Source: Legionella cherrii
Lineage (GTDB): Bacteria; Pseudomonadota; Gammaproteobacteria; Legionellales; Legionellaceae
Direction of reading: 5' to 3'
NCBI RefSeq assembly: GCF_900635815.1
Contig: NZ_LR134173.1
Coordinates: 1 to 64,000, forward strand
DNA: 64,000 nucleotides
Shown: positions 1 through 10,791 of the stretch, piece by piece
Numbering within the stretch: the stretch's first letter is position 1
Layout of the letters: every line of letters begins with the position of its first letter
Notes under the pieces: generated by a model
Told to the model about the DNA's origin: nothing
The model's database searches: none
The model's input: only the letters and a program-made list of their open reading frames with translations
Made by a program: the position numbers and the translations under genes

Positions 1-51
1 GCCAATTAACAACAGGACATTAAGAATTAAGCTCCAATTTGCCTGCATCAT
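1..51 (-). CDS. zipA: ZipA-like cell-division protein, N-terminus only
   Basis: The ATG lies directly after the smc stop codon and the frame stays open to the window edge. The 17 visible residues start with two Met and Gln and run into a hydrophobic stretch (LILNVLLLIG). That fits the N-terminal membrane anchor of ZipA, which tethers FtsZ to the inner membrane. smc followed by zipA is a common gammaproteobacterial order. Too little is visible to exclude another small membrane protein. Confidence 0.5.
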   Translation of the reverse strand, partial: MMQANWSLILNVLLLIG

Positions 52-3000
52 TTACTCCATAGCCAAAGCTTGTGTTACATCAACCGCAACCAAGCGAGAC
101 ACTCCAGGTTCACGCATAGTTACCCCCAATCAAATGATCTGCTAATTCCATTGTAACTTTATTATGTGTAATAAAGAGAAACTGTACGAATTGTGACATT
201 TCTTTCACCAAAGCGCAAAAAACGCCCCACATTTACATCATCTAAAGGTGCATCCACTTCATCTAGCATACAAAATGGAGAAGGGTTTAACTGAAAAATA
301 GCAAAAAACTAATGCTACTGCAGTCATTGCCTTCTCTCCTCCGGATAACAAATGGATGGTACTATTTCGTTTTCCCGGGGTTGTGCCATTACTACAATAC
401 CAGCTTCCAACAGATTATCACAAGTCAATTCGAGCTGCGCTCTTCCACCACCGAACAAACGTGGGAAAAGTGCCTTAAATGAAGAATTGACTTCGTTAAA
501 AGTATTTTCCAGACGTGAACGAGTTTCTTTATCCATTTTTTCAATGGCCGTTTCTAGAGTGGCCAATGCTTGAGTTAAATCATCATACTGCTCATCCAAA
601 TATACTTTACGTTGCTGTTCCGTAGTAAATTCTTCAATTGCAGCAAGGTTAATAGCTCCCAAACGTTTAATTTTGTCAGAAAGAGCAATTAATTCATCTT
701 CACGCATCGCCTGAGTCACACCTGTAGGTATTTGCTCAAGTAATGCTTGTGCCTGCAAGCCCGACTCATCAAGGGACTCTTGTACTGAACTGGCGCGTAC
801 CGCCAAAGCCTGTTCTTCCATGCGGGTATTGCTTATTTGCTCTTGGATACGTTTTACCTCAAAATCACAGTTTAAAATATTTTTCTCGCACTCTTCAAGC
901 GCTATCCTCAGCTGTGATAATTGTTCTCTACTCAAAGTGAGCTGCAATTCTATTTCACCCTGTTTTTGCAATTGTTGGGCCAGTTGCTCTTTGAGTTCCT
1001 CCCCGGGACCTTCTGTTTGCAAGCAAAGCATTGCGATATGTTCCAAACGCTCTTGCAAAACATTTAAACGTTCTTGTTCTCGCTGAATACGATCATTGAG
1101 TTGCTGTATTTTATTTTTTTCTCTATCGTATTCCAGTTCCGCATGATGCAGTACAACTCGAGACTCTTCCAACTGCTTATTTTTTGATGCCAATGTTTGC
1201 ACCCTGTTTTGCTTTTCTTGCAGGCAGTGTTCCTGTTGCTGCTCATATACTTGGCATTGCTCTTCTAAATAATGTAATTTTTTTTTATAGTACATTGTTC
1301 TGCTGCTGTTTCTTCCAAAGTAAGTTTCAATTCATCACATTCGAACGCTAAAGATGTTGCTTGTTTTTCAGCCTGCAGAATCGTTTGCTCGTTGGCACTC
1401 AATGCCACACTATTAGTTCTTAATGCGTCATTACTGGCATTGACGTTCAACTGATGTAATTCAATGTCTTTTAAACTTTTTTGTAACTGCTGATGGGTAT
1501 CATCACGTTCAGTCCTTATGACCTCAATTTTCTCTTGTAACTCCTGAACAACTGCAGCGAGTTCAGTAATTTTTTGTTGACGTGCCAACAAACCCAACTC
1601 ATCCTGAGTCTCTGGAGTAACGAATTTCACCCATCCTTGGCCTAACCAAAAGCCATCGGGCGTTATAATCGATTCATGCACCGCCAACGCAGGCAACCAA
1701 CTTAATGCTTCATCAAAATGTTCCGCAGCATAGATATGTTCCAATGGATAAGCATTTGCTGGAATGGTTCCTTTAATTTTATCAATAAGACGAGGGTAAG
1801 AACTGGCTTTAAGATTGATGTTTCGGAGGGTAACAATATTTTCGCCTTGTCGTTCACAAATGGCGCGTTGCGGCCATAACTCTTCAAAAGATTCCAGAAC
1901 ATACGCATGTAATGCTTCATTGAGTACCCGTTCACAAGCAGATTGCCATTTCGTTTCCACTTGTAAAATATCCATCAATCGAGGTTTTTCTGACCATTCT
2001 TTAATTACATTTTTGCTGCGTTGCATTCCTTGGCGCGCTGCCCGTTGCGCCGCCATTAATGCGGCATATTCGCTGTTTGCATGATGGAAATCATCCTGCA
2101 ACACATGCAGCTGCTGCTCGATGTTCTGCAATTTGCCACGTAATTGTTCTGTGTTTTCCTGGCTTTGTTTGAGTTGCAAAGCATCAAACTCGTGATCGGC
2201 AATTAATTTAATGCGCTGTTCTTCTAAGTGATTTCGAGTCTGTTGTAAATCCGTTACTGAAATAGTTTCTTGCTCTAATTGAAGCTTTTCTAATCTTAAA
2301 AGTGTTTGTTGATATTTTTCTTCCAAATGGCGCGCGTTAACCTCAGTCACCTGGAACTCTCTTTTCAAATTGCTTGTTTGAGTTTGGACTTCCTGCCAAT
2401 GCAGATCCCATTCTGCCTGTTGCGTTTGGGTATCTTGCCAATCCACTTCCAGTTCTTTAAATTGATCCCTTAATTGTTCAAGTCGCTTTTCGAGATCGTA
2501 CGAATTCTGCTGACAATGAAGCAACGCCTCTTTATCGCTTTTGAGTTGTTGTTCAGCAATCTGCCAATCATCTTGCATTTGCTGTTGATCCTGCTCCAAA
2601 CGTTTCTTTTCACGCGTTTGCTGCTGTATGGTTTCTTCCAAACGAGCGATTTCAGTGCCTAATTGATAGAAACTGGCCTGAATTTGCTGCGTTTGTTCCT
2701 CAACATCATGAAGGGTTTCATTCAATTCAACTCGTTCTTTATTGGCCTTGACAAGCGCGCTTTGTTGCTGTTCGTAACTCACTGCTAATTCTTGTATTTG
2801 ACGTTGCTTTACTTCTTGCTGAACAATAAAATCATGCCATTTAAGTGCTAAAATTTCTGCTCGGCACAATTGTTCTTCGTCTTTGAGAATGAGATAACGT
2901 TCAGCCGCTTTGGCTTGCCGTTCCAAACGTTGCAATTGTTTGTCCAATTCCTCTCGAATGTCAGCAACCCGAGTCAAATTTTCGCGTGTGTGATCAATGC

Positions 3001-3547
3001 GTTGCAAGGTCTCACGCCGACGTTCTTTGTATTTGGAAACACCTGCTGCTTCCTCAAGATATACCCTTAAATCTTCGGGCCTGGCCTCAATGAGCTGCGA
3101 AATAGTGCCCTGACCAATAATTGAATAACCACGGGCTCCAGCACCAGTACCTAGAAAAATATCAGTGATGTCTTTACGTCGACAACGGCTGCCATTCAAA
3201 TAATAAGAAGAATCACCATCCCGAGTCACTACACGTTTTACAGCGATTTCACCATAGCTCGCAAAAGGACCCGTGAGACGCCCAAGGCTGTTATCAAATA
3301 CGAGTTCAACAGAAGCCTGACCTACTGATTTACGATTAGAAGAGCCATTAAAAATGACATCGGTCATGGATTCACCACGCAAATTTCTTGCAGAGCTTTC
3401 CCCCATGACCCAACGTACCGCATCGATAATGTTTGATTTGCCACAACCATTAGGTCCAACAACTGCAACCAACTGGCTGGGAAAATGAACGACCGTCGGA
3501 TCAACAAAAGACTTAAAACCGGCTAATTTTAATTGCTTCAAATGCAT
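52..3547 (-). CDS. smc: Chromosome segregation ATPase SMC (frameshifted in this sequence)
   Basis: SMC is the ATPase of the condensin-like complex that compacts and segregates the chromosome. The N-terminal head has Walker A GPNGCGKS at residues 31-38. It is followed by a long Gln/Glu-rich coiled coil, a hinge around residues 520-650, and a second coiled coil. The C-terminal head is still readable, with the ABC signature LSGGEKA near position 335 and a Walker B/D-loop ([10 protein letters not shown]) near 250. The span of about 1165 codons matches full-length SMC. The frame breaks at runs of T (1278-1286), G (377-380), A (303-308), A (217-222) and C (123-127). Changing each run by one base restores the conserved protein. 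SMC is rarely dispensable, so I read this as probable homopolymer sequence error rather than a dead gene, although real decay cannot be excluded. Confidence 0.9.
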
Positions 3548-3720
3548 AGTATGGCAGTTTTAAACAAAAATAAGCTGGCATTATAACTGAGGATGGACAG
3601 GCTATCCACAGCACCGCTGATTACAGAGTGCTTGCATAGAAATAAGATGGAGTTGAGGATTAATTTGACAAACAAATGAACAACGATATAATTCCCCATT
3701 TAATAGAAAATGGATGGATA

Positions 3721-4391
3721 ATGAAGCACTTATTCAATAAATCGCTTAGCATAGTCACACTAGTATCGCGTTTCTTTTCCAAATCCTATTTTTTCAACGC
3801 CACCGAACCTGACTTTAGTAAAAAACGAACTTAAAAATTATCATGACTCAGGACTTTATCAAAAGAGTTAACCCAAGTTATTCAAAAAGCACAAAAGTAT
3901 ATTGATCAGCAAGCTGAAATTAATCAAAAACAAAACCACATAAAAAACTGGCGCTTGTTTTAGACATCGATGAAACCAGCCTCTCTAATTATAACTCCAT
4001 GATTGAACGTGATTTTGGTGGAAATCGTAAACTATTTCACCAAGACATAATGGCTGCCAATGCTCCAGTAATTAAGCCCATGCTTCACTTATATCGTGAT
4101 GCACGCAATCATGGCATCAAAGTGTTTTTTGTGACGGGAAGAAATGAATCGGACGTAAAGCGACAGAGCTTAATTTGCATAAAGCAGGGTATGATGGATG
4201 GTCTGGTCTCTACTTGCGTCCTATGAATTACTCCTCTAAATCGATTATTCCATTTAAATCTCATACACGAAAAATAATCACCGAAAAAGGCTATACCATG
4301 TCGCATCGATAGGCGATCAATACAGTGACCTTAAAGGTGGATATGCCCAAAAAGTATTTAAATGCCCAATCCTTTTTATTACCTACCCTAG
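3721..4391 (+). pseudogene. HAD-family class B-type acid phosphatase, frameshifted
   Basis: Read across several frames this stretch encodes a HAD phosphatase of subclass IIIB, a family of secreted or periplasmic acid phosphatases. The nucleophile motif LVLDIDET is near 3957, VFFVTGRNE (motif II) near 4125, and the acidic motif IGDQYSDLKGG near 4312. The protein would end in NPFYYLP at 4391. It starts with a short basic/hydrophobic N-terminus that may be a signal. Restoring single bases in short A or T runs (for example before LVLDIDET and before YSDLKGG) rejoins most of it into about 220 residues. The break near 4165 is not explained so cleanly. It may be a true pseudogene or a run of sequence errors. 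Confidence 0.65.
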
Positions 4392-4497
4392 GCTTTTTTA
4401 GGATCATCAGGAACCTTTTAAATAACCGTTCAGGGGGATGAAGTCTTACCCATTTGATGGGTATCCTGATGGACTAGATCGTTCAAAACAATGGACA

Positions 4498-5632
4498 TCA
4501 ACATTCAATTTGTTGTTCATACATTTTGCGATCATATCCTCCTTCTAATCCCCAATAAACTTTTTCGATATGGTCTTTTTTTCTCGATATAGCTTAAAAT
4601 ACTCTCATAAAAATAGGTTAAGTCGGTTGTATTAAGGCGAGTTTTCCGTGCCTCAGTAGCGCCATTAAATACCCATCAACATATTTCCCGCAATAAGCGG
4701 TTTCTTCTTCATGGGAATCCCAACCCGTGGGTAAAAATAGAGCCACTTTCTGATGATTTATTTTGGCTTGTTCGATTTGCTCTTCCATTTTCTCGATTGC
4801 AAACACCAAAGCAGGATGTACTAAACCTGGTTTACGCGTTGTACGACTTAAATTAACGACAAAATAGTCTAAGCCTCCTCGTTGCCATGATTGAATGTTC
4901 TGTCCTTCATCTTTTCCACACTTGTTAAATAGTTCGGTTATATAATCTTCATCTTGGTAGGGATAAACTCTTGAATCAAAAACATCAATATGACATATAT
5001 CCATATCTGCAGCAGAATTCATTAAAATATCACATAAACCATTGTCTCGATTTACATCAGTCCCAACAATATATGTTTGAGCGGTTTCGTGTTTCGCTGC
5101 ATGTGCTTCAGTAATACTGCTGATTTATTTAAAATACAAAAACCACTACCTTCATCAGCGAACGCATGGTGAGTAGGTAATCCAAACGAAAAATGCACTT
5201 TTTTAGAATGGAATAAAGTCATCGAAATATCTTTGATCAGCACTTCAAACGTACCTGGAGTAATAAGAATATCCGAGTTTAATTGCTTCCATCCTTTGGC
5301 CTGTGCTTGAATGCAATCACGAATAATTTGCTGCAGATATTCTGATGTATGCACCGCCAATAACGCTTGGAGAATCTGGTCTTCTTCAGGAAATTCAGCA
5401 AAAAGTGTTAAAGCAACGTTCTCATCTCCTTTTTCATAGCAGCAAATAATTGATTCCAGTGCTCGGGTAACTCCACACGATCGGTAGTAACAACAGGTAA
5501 GGAAGGATCTTTAGATTGTGTTGTCGCGATCACCTGGGTCATGTGCTTTAGACGCTCGAATTGGTCTTCATCAGCGCCAGCCGGCATCCCATGCATTTGC
5601 TGTATATCTTTGGCTGAGGGAATTTGAATCAA
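4498..5632 (-). pseudogene. Histone-deacetylase-fold protein, frameshifted, with altered metal motif
   Basis: Joined across about four frameshifts, the product follows the arginase/deacetylase fold used by histone deacetylases and acetoin-utilisation proteins. In order it shows LPTHHAF then GSGFCILN (compare the HDAC His-His and GFCxxN motifs), VGTDVNRDNG (where HDACs have DxHHGNG), LPTGWDSHE (compare GFDAH) and GLEGGYD (compare LEGGY). The metal-ligand Asp residues look kept, but the ligand His is Asn and the following His is Arg. The N-terminal start is uncertain: a TTG is at 5632, and an ATG at 5702 is out of frame. One break sits at the T run 5430-5434, and shifting it yields a continuous reading through positions 5350-5430. 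Function is not known. Confidence 0.6.
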
Positions 5633-5817
5633 ACATTCTTGATTTTTTTCCTTATTGCGACTCGGGAGATACCTTCTCTTTAAAGAAATATTTGTGCCTC
5701 ATCTTCATTTCATCCTTGAAAGTAAAAGAGGAAAGGAGTTCTTTTCAAATCAAAAACTCCTGCCATTATCTATTAGAGTATAAGGTATGACACGTGATGC
5801 AATGAAGAAAATGGATG

Positions 5818-7270
5818 TTAATTGAATACAGCACCACAATTTGATGATGGCTCATCGCCCTGCTCAATCCCTTGGTTAATCTTAATAAGTTCCTGAGAAA
5901 AATCTGTTCCTGATTTAATTGCGTCAGGACCTGCAAAAATGTAAGTCCAATGCCAGTAATGGCCGTTAAAGAAGAAGCTAGTCCTAAAACAAACTCTGTT
6001 TCCAATAAACTCAGTCCTAACGAAAAACCCCAGGCACTTAAGATGGAGCTTGAACCAAAAGTTGTGATGAAACCAGCAATACTGGCACCAATAAGCAATG
6101 CCCCGAAGACTACTAGAAGACTTCCTAATACGTGTTTACCAACAGAATTATTTCTTGAGGCATATTCAGCAATTGCTCCTAATCGATTTACAGTTTTGTG
6201 ATCTGCACGTCCATCGAAAACATCATTCAAAATCAAAATAACCCGCGCATAAAAATGATAATCAATTTCCTCTTTTTTTTTGTTTTTTTATTTTAACTTC
6301 TGCTTCAATTAAATTGACCGCCCTAATGATATGCTTTTGGATTGATGTAGGCCGAGCAGGTGGATTCTTCCTAATAAAAAAAAGTCCATTATTAAAAATT
6401 TCTTCTTCTACATGGGGTAAATCCTTTCTTGAATCGCAAAATACTCAGGCTTCTCATGTTTATTGACTGCAAACCAGGACTCCGCGCTTGAACAAGTTGA
6501 AATTGGGTAAGGTAAATCGTCATGCAGAGTAACATGCGTACTTTCCAATAAGAGATGCTAAGATTTTTTCAAACGCAGATCTTTGTCTTCTTGTTTTATC
6601 TTGAAATACCATATCCCATAGGAAACCACACAAGCGAAGATAGTTATTGCGTTGGATTACTTTTGTATAATGATCATCAAATCCCTCGATTTCGGAGACT
6701 AATATATTCAGCCCATACCGAGCCGCAATTAAGCTAATTCGAACTTGTGGTGAAAGACCTGTCATATGAGTGTCTTCGTAATCAATGAATGCCTGCCAAA
6801 TTTTATCGACTAAGGCCTGTACCGACGCCTGAGGATTTTCTTGTAACATTTTTAAAATAATTGGGCAGCAGGAATATGTTCTTTTAGCCATGCTTGTCGA
6901 GAAGATAAATCTCGCAGGGCAAGTTGAGCCTTACTCATTTCCTCCTCATAGGGTTTCATTTGTCCTTCGAGCACATCACTTTCACTTTGCAAAAGTTCTA
7001 ACTCTGAACGAAAACGAAGTGTTTCAGGACTATCATGATCTGTCTGATACATAAAGTTAAGGATAGGCCCCTTACTCTGCATAATCTGGTACTTTTCCAA
7101 GAAATACGTGCATTTAGCGCCCTTAATTCTTCTTGGTATGGTTTAAGTAGATGTCTTTGCTTCTCAATGAGTTGTACAGTTTCTGATATTTGCAGCTCAA
7201 TGGAAGGTAATTCTTTTTGCCAAGCTTGGAGGTTAATTTGACTGTAAACAACTGGATTAACTGAAGTCAT
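5818..7270 (-). pseudogene. Frameshifted tandem paralogue of the coiled-coil/membrane-hairpin protein at 7587-9044
   Basis: The pieces align in order with the intact neighbour. Shared blocks are the start SVNPVVY, the coiled coil with MKPYEE and the block WLKEHIPAAQLF. Next come PQVRISL-AARYGLN, NYLRLCGFLWDM and the pair EIDYHFYAR / GAIAEYAS. The glycine-rich hydrophobic hairpin around FTTFGSSS comes last, and the gene ends at a TAA at 5818-5820. About five frame changes separate these blocks. The ATG at 7270 was chosen because it aligns with the start of the neighbour. The promoter upstream is well preserved. Function is unknown; the architecture would suit an effector or membrane-associated protein. 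Confidence 0.65.
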
Positions 7271-7305
7271 CACGGTCCTGCAAAGTCTGTTACAGAATGC
7301 GGCAT

Positions 7306-7334
7306 ATTATACATATTGCAATCTTTTTATTCAA
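7306..7334 (-). promoter_or_regulatory. Sigma70 promoter of the frameshifted paralogue
   Basis: On the minus strand TTGAAT (7329-7334) and TATAAT (7306-7311) are separated by exactly 17 bases. The -10 box lies 36 bases before the ATG at 7270. The same pair, with the same spacing, precedes the neighbouring paralogue, which supports a real and conserved promoter. Confidence 0.65.
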
Positions 7335-7384
7335 TTATTATATTTTATTTTCAACACATTCCCAATCCAGCACGCCAACTAGAC

Positions 7385-7438
7385 TAAGAGATACAATAAC
7401 CACAGCTCCTAAAAATTTTTAAGGGACACGGGGCAATG
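7385..7438 (+). repeat. Remnant copy of the symporter leader left by a tandem duplication
   Basis: This stretch closely matches 9243-9297, the leader and start codon of the dicarboxylate symporter. Shared blocks are AAGAGATACAATA, CCACAG, CTAAAA followed by a T run, AAGG, and CAATGA. Here the ATG at 7436 opens only a few codons. It marks the edge of a duplicated unit of about 1.85 kb that contains the paralogous gene. Confidence 0.6.
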
Positions 7439-7493
7439 AGTCTTAGTCTTTAAAGATAATATTTAAGCTTCATTCCCCTAAGAAAATAAAGAG

Positions 7494-7523
7494 AAAAAAG
7501 GGGGAGCAGTTTAACGCTCCCCC
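7494..7523 (-). terminator. Rho-independent terminator after the 485-residue gene
   Basis: An 8-bp GC-rich stem (GGGGGAGC at 7500-7507 with GCTCCCCC at 7516-7523) has an 8-base loop. It is followed on the minus strand by six T and further T-rich sequence. It lies about 65 bases downstream of the stop at 7587. Confidence 0.8.
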
Positions 7524-7586
7524 TGTTACATTCTACTAGATCATAGGTTAAGGACTCATGATGCAATAAAGGCTGGATCCAATTAA

Positions 7587-9044
7587 TTAATATACCACAG
7601 CACTATAGGACGGCGGGGCATTGTAGTGTTCCAACTCTTCTTTAATATCCTTTAGTTCCTGAGTGAAGCCCTTACGTGCTCCCGATTCAATTGCTTTCGG
7701 TCCGGCAAAAAAGGTTAAGCCAATACCCGTAACAGCCGCTAAAGAAGATGCAACCCCGAAAACAAGCTCTGTTTCAAGCAAACCAAGTCCCAATGCAATA
7801 CCCCACGCACTTAGTAGGGAACTCGAGCCAAAAGTAGTAAAAAAACCAGCAACACTGGCACAAATCAGCAAGCAACCAGCCGCAATCAGAAGGCCGCCTA
7901 AAACTTTTTTTCCAACCGAGTTGCTTCCTGATGCATATTCAGCAATTTCTCCTAAACATTTCGCAGCGTGCTGATCCGCAGGATTTACGAAAGCCGAGTT
8001 TAAAAGAGACACCACTCGTCCATAAAAGTGATAGTCAATTTTTTCTTTTCTTTGCTTTTTCATTTTAACTTCGGCGTCGATTAAATTGACTGTACTGAGG
8101 ATGTGCTTTTGCAGTGGTGTCAGCTGAGTGATTCTATTTTGTGTAATAAAAATCAATTCATTTTTAAAAATTTGCTCTTCTAGATTGGGTAAATCCTGTT
8201 CTTTGATTGCAAATAAACCTGGCATATTTTGTTTATTGCTTTCAAACCAAGCTTGCGCGCTATACCCCGTTTGCATATGGTCGGGTAAATCACCCTGCTG
8301 AACCATATGGGTACTTTCAACAAGATGTCCTAAAAGCTTTTCAAACTCAGGATCTTTCTTTTCTTGTTTTACCTTGGAGTACATATCCCATAAGAAACCA
8401 CACAAGCGCAGATAATTAGTCCGATGGAGTGAGTTTGTGTAAGCAGGGTCATATCCCTCAACATAGGAGGTCAATGTATTTAGACCATATCGAGCAGCAA
8501 ACAAGCTAATCCGTACTTGTGGAGCAAGATTGATTAGATGAGTATTTTCGTAATGAGTGAATGTTTTCCAAATTTCATTTATCAAAGACTGCACAGACTC
8601 TAAAGGTCTTTCGTGCAACGTCTGTAAAAATAGCTGGGCAGCGGGAATATGCTCTTGTAACCACTGTTGGCGAGAAAGCAATTGAGCCATACTCGCCTGA
8701 GTTTTATTAATTGCTTCTTCATAAGGTTTCATGCGTTTTTTGAGCGCTTCCCGTTGCTCTTGCAAACGATTTGACCTCCGTTCCGACGGAAAAGTTTCTA
8801 CGGTATAGTTTCGATAATGACGAGGTCTTGAATCCATCATATCTTGGAAAGAAGCCATATTCACATCAAGCTGATAGCCTAGTGAATTTTGAGAAACCAA
8901 CTCATTTTGTAGTGACCCGAGGCGTAGCCTCTGGTCCTCAATGAATTGCAAATACTCTGTTATTTGCAGCTCAATAGCAGCTAATTCTGCTTGCCAAGAT
9001 AGGAGATTCTTTTGATTATAAACAACAGGATTAACTGAGGGCAT
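7587..9044 (-). CDS. Coiled-coil protein with C-terminal membrane hairpin, unknown function
   Basis: I do not recognise a named family. The 485-residue product has a Gln/Glu-rich, coiled-coil-like N-terminal third (roughly residues 15-130) and a helical middle with the blocks RISLFAARYGLN and NYLRLCGFLWDM. Near residues 395-450 are two long glycine/alanine-rich hydrophobic segments that could form a membrane hairpin, followed by a soluble tail ending in SAVVY. There is no signal peptide. A broken paralogue lies directly downstream. In a Dot/Icm-bearing genome, coiled coils plus a membrane hairpin are typical of effectors that act on host membranes, but that is inference only. A strong promoter and a clear terminator bracket it as a single-gene unit. 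Confidence 0.75.
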   Translation of the reverse strand: MPSVNPVVYNQKNLLSWQAELAAIELQITEYLQFIEDQRLRLGSLQNELVSQNSLGYQLDVNMASFQDMMDSRPRHYRNYTVETFPSERRSNRLQEQREALKKRMKPYEEAINKTQASMAQLLSRQQWLQEHIPAAQLFLQTLHERPLESVQSLINEIWKTFTHYENTHLINLAPQVRISLFAARYGLNTLTSYVEGYDPAYTNSLHRTNYLRLCGFLWDMYSKVKQEKKDPEFEKLLGHLVESTHMVQQGDLPDHMQTGYSAQAWFESNKQNMPGLFAIKEQDLPNLEEQIFKNELIFITQNRITQLTPLQKHILSTVNLIDAEVKMKKQRKEKIDYHFYGRVVSLLNSAFVNPADQHAAKCLGEIAEYASGSNSVGKKVLGGLLIAAGCLLICASVAGFFTTFGSSSLLSAWGIALGLGLLETELVFGVASSLAAVTGIGLTFFAGPKAIESGARKGFTQELKDIKEELEHYNAPPSYSAVVY

Positions 9045-9083
9045 AATGATCCTTATCAGTGGATTACCTTAGAAATGATCTCG

Positions 9084-9112
9084 ATTATACATGGTGGAAA
9101 CTATTGGTTCAA
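9084..9112 (-). promoter_or_regulatory. Sigma70 promoter of the 485-residue gene
   Basis: TTGAAC (9107-9112) and TATAAT (9084-9089) on the minus strand are 17 bases apart, near consensus. The -10 box is 40 bases before the ATG at 9044. The same arrangement precedes the downstream paralogue. Confidence 0.7.
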
Positions 9113-9294
9113 TTATTGTATTTTATACCCAGAAATAAATATAAGTATCTGAATTAAAATATAAATTAGAGTCCCCTCATTTTGCCCAAGTCTAGCGAAT
9201 TATCAAGGCACAGCAATACATAGATATAGCGCATCACCTAATCAAAGAGATACAATAGGCCACAGTTTCTAAAATTTTTTAAGGACAAGAGCCA

Positions 9295-10531
9295 ATGACT
9301 ACCAAGAAAGCCTTTTGGATCCTATTTTTTTTCCAATTACTTTAATTGCAGCCATTCTGCTAGGTGGTCTGACGGGCTCCTTTTGGGGATCAATAACCCC
9401 ATACTTAAGCCCTTTGGTGAGATTTTTCTCAACCTGATTTTTACCGCAATTGTGCCTTTGATTTTTTTTAGTATCACCTCGGCAATTGCTCGGGTTGGTT
9501 CTATGGGTAAACTGGGGTAAAATCGCTTTTTATATGACCCTTGTTTTTTCTATTTACTGGTATACGTCGCAGCAGTGTACTCACTCTTCGTAGTCAGCCT
9601 TTTCCCTCCAGCCCAGGGTGTTATTTTACCGCTTAATGCTCCAGAAAAAACTTCAGCTATGAATATTTTTAATCAAATTGCGGAAATCTTTACGGTCCCT
9701 GAATTTAGCAAGCTGCTGTCGCCATCAAACATATTCTGGCACTCATTCTCTTTTCAATTCTAGTTGGAGTATCCGCATCAAAAGCCAATGAAAAAGGAAA
9801 AATTTTTCATTGATTTTTTACAGGCCGGAGAAGAAATTTTCATGCGTGTTTTTTCTTTGATTATGTATTATGCCCCCATTGGTTTTTTTGCCTACTTCGC
9901 TGTTTTAGTTCATGATCTAGGCCCTCAATTAATGGCTAACTATCTGCGAGTCGGGGTTCTTTATTATACTTTTGGCGTCATTTATTTTATTATGGTCTTA
10001 CACGGCTATTTGCCTATTTGGCTGGGAAAACCGAAGGTATAAAACGATTTTGGAGCAGTATTTTTCTCCCTGTAGTTACCTCGCTGGCCACATGCCAGCA
10101 GTGCTGCCAGTATTCCCGCCAATTTAATGGCAGCAAAAAAAATGCAAGTCGCTCCTGAAATTTATGAAACAGTAATTCCTTTAGGTACCATCATTCATAA
10201 AGATGGTTCTGTAATAGGTGGCATGTTCAAGATTGCTTTTTTATTTGGAATCTTTCACTTAAATTTTTCCAGCCCCGGTGTACTGCTTACTGCTTTAGGA
10301 ATTTCTTTACTCGTTGGTACCGTAATGGGGGCAATCCCAAGTGGAGGAATGCTGGGTGAATTACTCATACTCAGCGCCTATGGATTTCCTCCTTCAGTCC
10401 TAATAATCATAGCCGCAATTAGTATTATCATTGATCCATTGGCGACTATGCTTAATGTGACATGCAACAGTGTAAGCAGTATGATGGTTGCCCGTCTTGT
10501 GGAAGGGAAAAAATGGTTAACACGCGCGTAA
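9295..10531 (+). pseudogene. Dicarboxylate/amino acid:cation symporter (DAACS family), frameshifted
   Basis: Combined frames give a GltP/DctA-type sodium- or proton-coupled symporter of the inner membrane. Recognisable blocks in order are LTGSFWGS, IPLIFFSITSAIAR, and EIFMRVFSLIMYYAPIGFF. These are followed by the re-entrant serine-rich loop (CSSAASIPANL, partly out of frame near 10095), VIPLGTIIHKDGS and the C-terminal IDPLATMLNVTCNSV signature. The intact C-terminal part runs from 10127 to the stop. About five single-base breaks occur, several at runs of T, C or G. It may be real decay or sequence error. The start ATG at 9295 is placed by its leader, which is duplicated at 7385-7438. Confidence 0.75.
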
Positions 10532-10578
10532 TCTGTTGCTTAGAAGCAGCAATACGCTTTAAATTAAACAGGTAAATT

Positions 10579-10791
10579 ATGAATAAACCTTATAAAAAAT
10601 TATGGCGTTCCCGTAAAGATCGAAAAATCGCAGGAATATGTGGTGGTTTAGGCGTTTATTTTGGCGTAGATCCGGTATGGGTCAGAATCATTTTTGTTGT
10701 CTTTTTCCTCCTTGGAGGCGCAGCATTTATAGCCTACATCTTGTTATGGCTGCTTATCCCTTTGGAGCCTGAAGGCTGGCAAGATGCTTAA
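10579..10791 (+). CDS. PspC-domain small membrane protein
   Basis: This 70-residue protein is almost entirely a PspC domain: a basic N-terminus (KLWRSRKDRKIAGICGG), then GVYFGVDPVWVRIIF, then one hydrophobic segment with LLGGAAFIAYILLWLLIPLEP. PspC domains occur in the phage-shock envelope-stress regulator and in many short stand-alone proteins. Nothing nearby resembles pspA or pspB, so it is probably a stand-alone small inner-membrane protein. It follows the symporter by 47 bases and could share its transcript. Confidence 0.85.
   Translation: MNKPYKKLWRSRKDRKIAGICGGLGVYFGVDPVWVRIIFVVFFLLGGAAFIAYILLWLLIPLEPEGWQDA

Noticed and set aside
352-1086. Plus-strand frames within smc
   Set aside because: They are antisense to the conserved SMC coiled coil and head and have no independent support.
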